A stretch of 12,629 bases of DNA. It comes from Psychrobacter sp. UBA5136 (lineage in GTDB: Bacteria; Pseudomonadota; Gammaproteobacteria; Pseudomonadales; Moraxellaceae). The notes under the pieces were generated by a model. The model had not been told where the DNA came from and searched no databases. It saw only the letters and a list, made by a program, of their open reading frames with translations. The DNA is taken from NCBI RefSeq assembly GCF_002414005.1, contig NZ_DHYG01000021.1, positions 1 through 12,629 of the forward strand, read 5' to 3'. Positions within the stretch are counted from its first letter, which is position 1. Each line of letters starts with the position of its first letter. This document shows, one piece after another, positions 6,348 through 12,629 of this stretch. The position numbers and the translations under genes were made by a program.

Positions 6348-7118
6348 ATGTATTTTGCCGTGATTAGTATTTTCCCTGAGATGTTTGCTACGATTCGTGA
6401 GTTTGGAATCACGGGGCGGGCAGTTACTCAGGAGCAAGTCACGATTGAATGCATCAATCCGCGTGATTATACCAGCGATAATTATCGCCGTATTGATGAG
6501 CGCCCGTATGGCGGCGGTCCTGGCATGGTGATGATGGCTGAGCCATTGTCCCAAGCGATTGAGGAGGCGCGCCTGCGAGCCAGTCAGCATGGTTGCCGTG
6601 TCGATAGTGCGCATTGTCCGGTGATTTATATGTCACCACAAGGCAAAACGCTTAGTGAGAGTAGTGTGGTCAGTATGACGAAGTATGACGGCATGATTTT
6701 GTTGTGTGGTCGTTACGAAGGTATTGATGAGCGCTTACTGTCGCAGTATGTCGATATGGAAATATCACTTGGCGATTACGTGCTTACCGGTGGTGAGCTA
6801 CCAGCAATGGTGCTGATGGATAGTGTGATACGTCGTTTGCCAGATATTATGGGCGACGATAAATCCGCTGAGCAAGACTCGTTCGTCGATGGTTTGCTTG
6901 ATTGTCCGCACTATACCAAACCACATGAATTTGCAGGTATGGCGGTCCCTGAGGTACTTCTTTCAGGACACCATGCCAACATCGCTAAGTGGCGCTTTAG
7001 TCAACAAGTCGAACGTACGCAAGCGCGGCGTCCAGATTTATGGCAAGCGTTTACCCCAACGGTAGAGCAAGCAAAGTGGTTAAAGGCACTGGCAAAAGCA
7101 GATAAAAAGCCGCGTTAA
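6348..7118 (+). CDS. trmD: tRNA (guanine-37-N1)-methyltransferase TrmD
   Basis: TrmD, 256 residues. It transfers methyl from SAM to G37 of tRNAs reading CNN codons, preventing +1 frameshifting. The SPOUT trefoil-knot domain shows RPYGGGPGM (52-60), YMSPQGKTL (94-102), LLCGRYEGIDERLL (118-131) and SLGDYVLTGGELPAM (140-154). R162 and D177 (in QDSFVDGLLDCPHYT) match the catalytic Arg and Asp of the E. coli enzyme. The frame is open to a TTG at 6303, but family members begin as here, MYFAVISIFPEMF, so the ATG at 6348 is chosen, with TAGAGAT upstream. It starts 61 bases after rimM and is cotranscribed with it. Confidence 0.97.
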   Translation: MYFAVISIFPEMFATIREFGITGRAVTQEQVTIECINPRDYTSDNYRRIDERPYGGGPGMVMMAEPLSQAIEEARLRASQHGCRVDSAHCPVIYMSPQGKTLSESSVVSMTKYDGMILLCGRYEGIDERLLSQYVDMEISLGDYVLTGGELPAMVLMDSVIRRLPDIMGDDKSAEQDSFVDGLLDCPHYTKPHEFAGMAVPEVLLSGHHANIAKWRFSQQVERTQARRPDLWQAFTPTVEQAKWLKALAKADKKPR

Positions 7119-7316
7119 TGGTAGTTAAAAGATAAACAGTTAAGCAATAAAATTTCGAGCAACAATAAAACGCGTCATAGCATCATGGCCGTTGGTCATA
7201 ACCCATTTACGTTGTATTTGTTATTAATACAAAATGTTAATAATCAATATGATTCATTATTACAAACAGGTGATATGCGTCAAGCCTCTATTATCTAATG
7301 TGAGGAGATAACTCTC

Positions 7317-7739
7317 ATGAGCAACAAGCATCCATTGGTTCAGGTCATCGAAAATGCTCAATTGATTGAGCGCCCAAACTTTGCACCCGGCGATACCGTT
7401 GTGGTTCAAGTAAAAGTACGTGAAGGTGATCGTGAGCGTTTACAGGCCTTTGAAGGCGTTGTCATTGCTAAGCGTAACCGCGGTTTAAACTCAGCGTTTA
7501 CCGTTCGTAAAATCTCAAGCGGTATCGGTGTTGAGCGTGCATTCCAATTGCATTCGCCAATTATTGATAGCATTGAAGTGAAACGCCGTGGCGCTGTTCG
7601 CCGTGCGAAACTATACTACTTACGTGAGCGTTCTGGTAAATCAGCCCGTATCCGCGAAAAACTTGGTGCTCGTCCAGTTGCGAACAAAAAAACTGACGCT
7701 GGCGTTCCTGATGCAGTCGATACTGCGCCTGGTATCTAA
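7317..7739 (+). CDS. rplS: 50S ribosomal protein L19
   Basis: L19, 140 residues, sits at the 30S/50S interface. The SH3-like core is intact: FAPGDTVVVQVKVREGDRER, LQAFEGVVIAKRNRGLNSAFTVRKISSGIGVER, then RRGAVRRAKLYYLRERSGKSARIREKL. Compared with the roughly 115-residue E. coli protein it carries a C-terminal tail of about 22 residues (after residue 118) rich in A, D and V. The ribosome binding site AGGAG (7303-7307) is strong, nine bases before the ATG. The gene is last in the operon. The preceding gap (7119-7316) holds small hairpins (7185-7199 and 7221-7243), but no promoter I trust. Confidence 0.98.
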   Translation: MSNKHPLVQVIENAQLIERPNFAPGDTVVVQVKVREGDRERLQAFEGVVIAKRNRGLNSAFTVRKISSGIGVERAFQLHSPIIDSIEVKRRGAVRRAKLYYLRERSGKSARIREKLGARPVANKKTDAGVPDAVDTAPGI

Positions 7740-7826
7740 TTATCAGCATCTAAGCGCAAGTTTGCCATGCTCGGCTTAATCGTCTGATTGTACGGTTGAT
7801 GCTCGGCAAGGTAAGAGTAGATACAA

Positions 7827-7862
7827 GCCCTTATTCATAGGTTTATTTATAAATAAGCGGGC
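7827..7862. repeat. Palindromic AT-rich hairpin after rplS
   Basis: TTATTTATAAATAA (7843-7856) is a perfect 14-bp palindrome. Alternatively CCCTTATT-side bases (7827-7835) pair with AATAAG and GGGC (7852-7862), with one bulged base. It lies 22 bases before the operon terminator and may protect the 3' end of the mRNA. Confidence 0.4.
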
Positions 7863-7877
7863 CATACCAAAAAAGAC

Positions 7878-7915
7878 AAAACCCCAATCTGTGCGTCTGC
7901 CAGATTGGGGTTTTT
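7878..7915. terminator. Strong bidirectional terminator of the rpsP operon
   Basis: A 14-bp perfect stem, AAAACCCCAATCTG (7878-7891) with CAGATTGGGGTTTT (7901-7914), surrounds a 9-nt loop and is followed by T on the plus strand. On the minus strand it is followed by T-rich sequence too (complement of the A run at 7869-7874). It sits between the convergent ends of rplS and the DUF4442 gene and should serve both. Confidence 0.93.
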
Positions 7916-7973
7916 GTTTGTGTGGTTTAAAATCGGTGTTCTAACTTTGCTCTCAAACTGAGCATTTATGTTT

Positions 7974-8543
7974 TCAAATTTTAAGCTCGTCCTCAGAGTT
8001 TTCAATACGGCTGGTTTGGTGTTTAGATTTACTATATTTACGCAATCGGATGTAAAGGGTTTTGCTGACAGTGGCGATGACTTTTTGTTGTTCATCGACG
8101 ATATCAACCTTGTATTCGCGAAATACCGGCTCACCATCCTTTGCTAGTTCCTGAATGGCAATCACCTCCGCGCTTGGAATTTTGATGCGTGCGGTCACTT
8201 TGCTATTGCCGGGCGCAATAAATTCAATATGTGAGCTTTTATCCCATACCACGTAGCTGCTGCCCAACTGGTGCATGAGCATCAGCATATAAAAGGGGTC
8301 CACCATCGAGTACAAACTGCCACCGAATTGGGTGCCGACGATGTTCTTATTGAAGCTATTTAGCCCCATACTGACGACGCATAGGCCTTGATCTAGGTTG
8401 ATATGCTCAATCTTGATACCAGCGCCGATGTAAGGTGCAAAGGTGTTGATACGCAGTTTTAGCAAATAAGGTGTGAGTAGGGGCACGATATTTTTTTTGG
8501 CGTTACGTTTAAGCGTACCAAGTTTTTTAGGCAGTAAATTCAT
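7974..8543 (-). CDS. DUF4442 hotdog-fold protein, putative thioesterase-like
   Basis: A 189-residue protein that I place in the DUF4442 hotdog-fold group (relatives of acyl-CoA thioesterases). Typical features are a basic N-terminal helix (1-30), then the central core: NIVGTQFGGSLYSMVDPFYM (68-87) for the hotdog helix, VVWDKSSHIEFIAPG (98-112), VTARIKIP, and the last strand VIATVSKTLYIR (155-166). A charged, probably disordered tail closes it. No enzymatic activity is established for the group, so substrate and function are unknown. The frame opens at a TTG (8546), but the ATG three bases later has AGGA (8551-8554 complement) at seven bases and is preferred. It is a single gene, convergent with rplS and divergent from the membrane-protein gene. 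Confidence 0.82.
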   Translation of the reverse strand: MNLLPKKLGTLKRNAKKNIVPLLTPYLLKLRINTFAPYIGAGIKIEHINLDQGLCVVSMGLNSFNKNIVGTQFGGSLYSMVDPFYMLMLMHQLGSSYVVWDKSSHIEFIAPGNSKVTARIKIPSAEVIAIQELAKDGEPVFREYKVDIVDEQQKVIATVSKTLYIRLRKYSKSKHQTSRIENSEDELKI

Positions 8544-8979
8544 CAATGTTTCCTATTACCTTTCTTATTTTGCTGATTTCATTGCAGAGGTTATTTTTAT
8601 TTTAAACGGTCTATAGACAGACGAAACTGACGACAATTTTTGTCGGTTTTATAGTCGCGCCCTTGGGCAATAAATCATAAAAAGACATTTATCATAGTGA
8701 AAAACGTCTCAGCTCGCCAGTTTTAAAGCGTAACGAAAGTACAATTAGTAGGCGAAATCTAAAATTCTAAGAGTACTCATTACCGTTTTCTAAGTGTCCT
8801 ATACTAAGCCATAAGAAATAATTTCCATAATGATACGTATAGTATCTTTTAAATGCCAAACCCTCGCATTATCGCAACCGATGTCTTACAATAGCCGGAT
8901 TTTGCTTTGGGCGGCTCACTATTTACTCGGCATTAGAACAATAAAGCCGCTCAAACCTCAGTTGACATAAGGAAATGTG
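8544..8979. other. Divergent intergenic region with several inverted repeats
   Basis: 436 bases without a gene, carrying control regions for the DUF4442 gene (minus) and the DUF3360 gene (plus). I see a tight hairpin CGACAA-TTT-TTGTCG (8631-8645), an inverted repeat GATAC-GTATA-GTATC (8832-8846), a TATACT hexamer (8800-8805) with a poor -35, and two competing pairings for the segment 8909-8916 near the gene start. TTGACA at 8962-8967 is too close to the start codon to be a -35 for this gene. Confidence 0.55.
8893..8952 (+). promoter_or_regulatory. Leader with two mutually exclusive hairpins
   Basis: GCGGCT (8911-8916) can pair upstream with AGCCG (8893-8897, 5 bp). It can also pair downstream, as GGGCGGCT (8909-8916), with AGCCGCTC (8945-8952, 8 bp with one G-U). 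The downstream stem ends 17 bases before the ribosome binding site AAGGAA (8969-8974). Attenuator-like geometry is visible, but no ligand or leader peptide is evident, and loop sizes are large. Confidence 0.3.
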
Positions 8980-10500
8980 ATGAGTGGTACCCAGCTTCCC
9001 ACCTCAGGGTCCGGCCTGCAGCAACCAACCCGTTATGATGATGATGTGCAAGACAGCTACGTAGATTTGCATCAGCCTAGCGCCAGTTTTGCAGATCGTA
9101 ACGCCTATCTCAATCATGAGTTGCAAATCATGCAGCCAAAGCGCTGGCGTCCTAATTTGCCGTTTCGCGATTATCGCTTTGAATATGAAGATGCGATTCC
9201 GGCAATGGCGGCGACCATCGGCAAAGTGGTGATGGTGGGCGCCATCGCCGCAACCTTTGCAGGGCCGCTTGGTTTGGGCGATGCCTTTGTTTTAGAAAAC
9301 GTCCGTTATGAGCTGCTTATTGTGGCGTTTTTTGTGATTTTATTTTCTGGTTTTTTATTGCCGACCGCCAATCTTGCTGGTACTCATGGCCCTCTCATTC
9401 CGCTTATTCCCATCGTGGTGGTTGCTGGTGGTCATCCGATGGCCTTTGGACTGCTTATCGGGGCTTTTGGCTTATTACTTGCTATTAGTAAAGGTGGCAG
9501 TTTACTCGCCAACTTAACCAGTAAAGGCGTGTGCGGCGGTTTACTGCTGTATCTTGGCTTTATTGGCACCACCTCGCAGGTCAAAAATCTGTTTGCTTGG
9601 GCGGAAGGCATCGGCATGTCGCATATTGCTTTTGTGGTGATTTTACTGACGATTATTCTTTATGCAGTGTTAGAGAATTACCAAAAGCGCTGGCTGGCGG
9701 TGCCGCTCAGTTGTGTATTAGGCGGCGGAGTTGCCTTTGCGATGGGTGCGCCGTTTGCCTTTAAAACAGCGCCCGGTCTACCCAATATGAATCCGATGTA
9801 TTGGTGGGGCGAAAACACGGGCTGGATGTTAGGACTGCCAACTGTCGAAAGCTTTATTGTGGTATTGCCATTTGCGGTGTTGGCAGTCGCCATGTGGTCG
9901 CCAGACTTTTTAGGTCATCAAGTTTTTCAAAAAATCAGCTATCCAAAACGTACTGAGCGTGTACTGATGGATATCGATGATACGATGACCAGCGCTTCTA
10001 TACGTCAGGTGGCCGGCTCTATACTTGGCGGTGCCAACTTTGCGTCGTCATGGGGTACTTATATTGTACCGGCAGCGATTGCCAAGCGTCCGATTCCAGC
10101 GGGTGCAGTATTAACGGGATTGTTTTGTATTATTGCGGGTGTTTGGGGTTATCCCATGGATTTGGCCATCTGGGAGCCAGTCATGTGCGTGGCGCTGATT
10201 GTTGGCGTTTTTATTCCGCTACTTGAAGCTGGCATGGAGATGACGCGCGAGGGCAAAACCACCCAGTCTGCTGCTATCGTCGTTTTTGCCTCGGCATTGG
10301 TCAACCCAGCCTTTGGTTGGTCGATTACCTTGGTACTTGATAATTTAGGCTTGATTGGTTCTAAAGAGCGCAGCGCAAGTTTAACAAAAATGAGCCGCTG
10401 GATTATCCCGGTGATTACCTTTGTTATATTAACGGGGGTTATGGCGGTGGTCGGGATGCTGCCCGGTATACCAGCGTTATTACCAAATTTTCGCCATTAG
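8980..10500 (+). CDS. DUF3360-type multi-pass membrane protein, putative transporter
   Basis: Integral inner-membrane protein, 506 residues. A soluble N-terminal region (1-70) contains NHELQIMQPKRWRPNLPFRDY and leads into about a dozen hydrophobic segments between 72 and 500. Glycine- and proline-rich half-helix-like stretches are visible: LLPTANLAGTHGPLIPLIPI (127-146) and SASIRQVAGSILGGANFASS (338-357). They resemble the re-entrant pattern of NCS2/SulP-like carriers. I recognise it as the DUF3360 family by overall pattern and length (about 490-515). Substrate and direction are unknown; anion or nucleobase transport is a guess from fold resemblance. The GTG just upstream (8977) is rejected in favour of the ATG, which has AAGGA (8969-8973) six bases away. 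The gene stands alone and ends at its own terminator. Confidence 0.78.
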   Translation: MSGTQLPTSGSGLQQPTRYDDDVQDSYVDLHQPSASFADRNAYLNHELQIMQPKRWRPNLPFRDYRFEYEDAIPAMAATIGKVVMVGAIAATFAGPLGLGDAFVLENVRYELLIVAFFVILFSGFLLPTANLAGTHGPLIPLIPIVVVAGGHPMAFGLLIGAFGLLLAISKGGSLLANLTSKGVCGGLLLYLGFIGTTSQVKNLFAWAEGIGMSHIAFVVILLTIILYAVLENYQKRWLAVPLSCVLGGGVAFAMGAPFAFKTAPGLPNMNPMYWWGENTGWMLGLPTVESFIVVLPFAVLAVAMWSPDFLGHQVFQKISYPKRTERVLMDIDDTMTSASIRQVAGSILGGANFASSWGTYIVPAAIAKRPIPAGAVLTGLFCIIAGVWGYPMDLAIWEPVMCVALIVGVFIPLLEAGMEMTREGKTTQSAAIVVFASALVNPAFGWSITLVLDNLGLIGSKERSASLTKMSRWIIPVITFVILTGVMAVVGMLPGIPALLPNFRH

Positions 10501-10518
10501 TATGTTTAAAGTTTTGAT

Positions 10519-10547
10519 AAAAAGTCAGCCTTGGAGCTGGCTTTTTT
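10519..10547 (+). terminator. Intrinsic terminator after the DUF3360 gene
   Basis: An 11-bp stem (10519-10529 with 10536-10546, one G-U pair) has the core AGTCAGC/GCTGGCT, loop CTTGGA and a run of six T (10542-10547). It lies 18 bases after the stop codon. Confidence 0.88.
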
Positions 10548-10582
10548 ATATTTCTATGTTTGTTGTTAAAGCCAGCATTGGC

Positions 10583-10611
10583 TTGCAAAATGGGCGCAGT
10601 CGCCCCATAAA
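10583..10611 (+). promoter_or_regulatory. Candidate uvrC promoter with palindrome in spacer
   Basis: TTGCAA (10583-10588) and CATAAA (10606-10611) are 17 bases apart, each four of six to consensus. The spacer contains the GC-rich inverted repeat GGGCG-CAGT-CGCCC (10592-10605), ending exactly at the -10. A second hairpin, AAGCCA-GCAT-TGGCTT (10569-10584), overlaps the -35. No LexA-type CTG-N10-CAG box is evident. Confidence 0.3.
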
Positions 10612-10647
10612 TAGCTATATATCAGTATCTTGAGAGCAGTAAATTCT

Positions 10648-12492
10648 ATGGTCAATGTTTCCGCATCGAGTCCCGTCGACGATAAAAAAGCCCGCCTTAA
10701 GCATTTGATTCAGCGCCTGCCAAATTTGCCAGGGGTGTATAAAATGCTGGGTAAAAACGGCGATATTCTTTATATCGGTAAAGCCAAGTCGCTGAAAAGT
10801 CGCGTCAATAGCTACTTTGCAAAAACCATTGACCACCCAAAAACGCGGGCGTTAGTCGCGCGCATCCATAATATCGAAACCATCATTACTCGCAGTGAGA
10901 CCGAAGCGCTGCTGCTTGAGCAAAACTTAATTAAAGAACATCGACCGCCCTATAACGTGCTACTGCGCGATGATAAATCTTATCTCTACGTGTTTATCTC
11001 AGCGGACAGCCCTTATCCGCGGTTGGCGTATGGGCGCGGCAAAGGCAATCATCAAAAGGGCCGTTTTTTTGGTCCTTTTCCCTCGGCGCATGCGGCAAAA
11101 GAGACGCTGGTTTTGATGCAAAAAATGTTTCAAATGCGCCAATGTACCAATACGTTTTTTAAACAGCGTAAACGTCCGTGTCTTGAATATCAGATTAAGC
11201 GTTGCCGTGCGCCGTGCGTCGGGCTGGTATCGCCAGAAGAATACGCCGAGGACGTCAATAATACCATTCGCTTTTTAAAGGGCGATTCTAGCGATATCCA
11301 TAGCACGCTGATTGAAAAGATGGAAGGCGCGGCTGAGGCGTTAGACTTTGAAAAGGCGGTGTTTTATCGTGACCAGCTCTCTATGCTGCGCGAAGTTCAA
11401 GCGAAGCAAGCCGTTTATACCGTAGAGGGTGAAGCGGATGTGATTGCCATTGCCAGTCAGGCGGGCATGACCTGCGTCAATGTATTGACCGTACGCGGCG
11501 GGCGTGTGTTAGGCGGTAAAAACTACTTCCCTGATGTTGACAGCAATGAATCACTTGCCACCAATTTATCCGCCTTTATTACCTCGTTTTACTTTCAGGT
11601 AACCGATGATTTACCAGCGGAGATTATCTTAAGTGAGGAGCTACCAGATCAGACGGCGGTCAGTGAAGCGTTAGCAACCCATTTTGGTAGCAAGGTCGTT
11701 ATCAAAACCAACGTCCGTGAGCACCGCGCCGAATGGTTGGATTTGGCAAAATTAAATACCAATAACGCGCTAAAAACCAAGCTTGGCGATTATTTAGAAT
11801 TGCATGCCCGCTTTGCTGCGTTAAAAGACGTCCTTGCCGATGTCACTGATCGCACCATTGATCGCATTGAGTGTTTTGATATCTCGCATACCATGGGTGA
11901 GGCAACGATTGGTAGCTGCGTGGTCTTTGACCAAGGGGGCGCGCGCCGCCGCGATTATCGTCAGTATGCCATTCATGACATCCAAGGCGGTGATGACTAT
12001 GCGGCGATGAAGCAAGTCTTGACGCGGCGTTATAAAAAGCAGCCATTGCCGGATTTATTGTTGATTGATGGCGGTAAAGGGCAGCTTAATATTGCTAAAG
12101 AAGTGCTCACAGAGCTGGGTATACTTAGTGATACCTTATTGGTTAGTGTGGCAAAAGGCGAGGGGCGTAAAGCGGGGCTTGAGGTGTTACATTTTATTGA
12201 TCATGAGCCGCTTGATTTGCCCATGGATAGCAAAGCGCTACATCTATTGATGCATATTCGTGATGAAGCGCATCGCTTTGCCATTACCGCGCACCGTAAA
12301 AAGCGTGATAAGCGCCGTTCATCGTCGGTGTTAGAAGTCATTCCGGGACTTGGTGAAAAGCGTCGTCGCGACTTACTTAATCACTTTGGTGGTATTCAGC
12401 AGCTGCTCGGCGCGTCGCAGCAAGAGCTTGCTGGCGTACAAGGAATTGGGCCAGTATTAGCGAAAACCATTTATAAAGTGCTGCATGAATAG
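10648..12492 (+). CDS. uvrC: UvrC, excinuclease ABC subunit C
   Basis: Nuclease of nucleotide excision repair, 614 residues; with UvrB it cuts 3' and then 5' of the lesion. The GIY-YIG domain (28-57 and beyond) runs PGVYKM to LYIGKAKSLKSRVNSYF. The four cysteines of the iron-sulfur cluster are C166, C178, C186 and C190. The UVR motif that contacts UvrB is at about 219-253. The RNase H-like 5' nuclease carries D411 in CFDISHTMGE, acidic residues D449/D450 and D474 in LLIDGGKGQL, then RDEAHRFAI with H542. The tandem helix-hairpin-helix region (about 561-612) has IPGLGEKRRRDLLNHFGG. The length matches the E. coli protein (610). The frame opens at a TTG (10630), but the ATG at 10648 gives the family length; GAGAG (10632-10636) is a modest ribosome binding site. 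It is monocistronic here. Confidence 0.97.
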   Translation: MVNVSASSPVDDKKARLKHLIQRLPNLPGVYKMLGKNGDILYIGKAKSLKSRVNSYFAKTIDHPKTRALVARIHNIETIITRSETEALLLEQNLIKEHRPPYNVLLRDDKSYLYVFISADSPYPRLAYGRGKGNHQKGRFFGPFPSAHAAKETLVLMQKMFQMRQCTNTFFKQRKRPCLEYQIKRCRAPCVGLVSPEEYAEDVNNTIRFLKGDSSDIHSTLIEKMEGAAEALDFEKAVFYRDQLSMLREVQAKQAVYTVEGEADVIAIASQAGMTCVNVLTVRGGRVLGGKNYFPDVDSNESLATNLSAFITSFYFQVTDDLPAEIILSEELPDQTAVSEALATHFGSKVVIKTNVREHRAEWLDLAKLNTNNALKTKLGDYLELHARFAALKDVLADVTDRTIDRIECFDISHTMGEATIGSCVVFDQGGARRRDYRQYAIHDIQGGDDYAAMKQVLTRRYKKQPLPDLLLIDGGKGQLNIAKEVLTELGILSDTLLVSVAKGEGRKAGLEVLHFIDHEPLDLPMDSKALHLLMHIRDEAHRFAITAHRKKRDKRRSSSVLEVIPGLGEKRRRDLLNHFGGIQQLLGASQQELAGVQGIGPVLAKTIYKVLHE

Positions 12493-12542
12493 TTTTACCA
12501 ATACACGTTAAATTTAAGGTATTGCTCAAAAAATCTCACTAT

Positions 12543-12587
12543 AAAAATAGGCTGTCTTAGAATTATCTAGGACAGCCTATTTTTTTT
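12543..12587 (+). terminator. Very strong intrinsic terminator after uvrC
   Basis: A 19-bp stem (12543-12561 with 12566-12584) with a single G-U pair contains GGCTGTC/GACAGCC, closes an ATTA tetraloop and runs into eight T. An A run precedes it, so it could also terminate minus-strand transcripts entering from the right. Nothing recognisable follows to the window end. Confidence 0.95.
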
Positions 12588-12629
12588 GTGTTATTTGAAC
12601 AAACCAGTGTTATACCAAACCCAAAATAT

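Noticed and set aside
7588..8137. Frames of 63 and 96 codons around the rplS terminator
   Set aside because: Both are read through the terminator hairpin or in the wrong frame of rplS and the DUF4442 gene; there is no ribosome binding site or recognisable protein.
8962..8967. TTGACA as a -35 box for the DUF3360 gene
   Set aside because: It lies 13 bases before the start codon, so any matching -10 would fall inside the coding region.
10630..10647. TTG start extending uvrC by six codons
   Set aside because: The ATG at 10648 gives the family length, and the extension consumes the only purine-rich ribosome binding site.
10569..10648. SOS (LexA) control of uvrC
   Set aside because: No CTG-N10-CAG-like box is present in the upstream region that I can see.
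1..12629. Mobile element, prophage, CRISPR or defence island
   Set aside because: No transposase, integrase, terminal repeats or regular spaced repeats were found; all recognisable genes are core functions with uniform composition.

Overview
The window looks like core chromosome of a Moraxellaceae gammaproteobacterium, most likely Psychrobacter. The evidence is the near-Acinetobacter BfmR sequence, the rpsP-rimM-trmD-rplS order, moderate-to-low GC, and AT-rich intergenic DNA. I see no mobile element, CRISPR array, tRNA or rRNA, and no compositional sign of recent transfer. The genus is inferred from protein resemblance, not from a search.

Layout, left to right. (1) 1-488 is a long non-coding leader with a candidate promoter and operator-like repeats. 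(2) bfmR (489-1205) and bfmS (1436-3121) form an envelope-stress/biofilm two-component system, but a strong intrinsic terminator lies between them. (3) A 59-residue single-span membrane protein (3215-3394) with an excellent ribosome binding site follows bfmS. (4) A convergent EnvZ-type histidine kinase (3467-4939, minus) has no response regulator beside it. (5) rpsP, rimM, trmD and rplS (5270-7739) form the ribosomal-protein/tRNA-methyltransferase operon, with unusually wide gaps (213 nt and 198 nt) that hold hairpins and a tandem repeat. It ends at a strong bidirectional terminator. (6) A DUF4442 hotdog-fold protein is on the minus strand (7974-8543). (7) A DUF3360-type multi-pass membrane protein (8980-10500) follows a leader with alternative pairings. 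(8) uvrC (10648-12492) ends at a very strong terminator.

How the genes relate. The left third is an envelope-signalling island: two sensor kinases face each other around one response regulator and one small membrane protein. The middle is translation machinery: S16, a 30S maturation factor, the tRNA m1G37 methyltransferase and L19. The right third is unlinked housekeeping: a putative thioesterase-like protein, a putative transporter and the excision-repair nuclease UvrC. The most interesting points are the unannotated small membrane protein, the orphan EnvZ beside BfmRS, and the terminator that uncouples bfmR from bfmS. Several genes read as longer frames from TTG or GTG codons. I moved those starts to internal ATGs on family length and ribosome binding site grounds.
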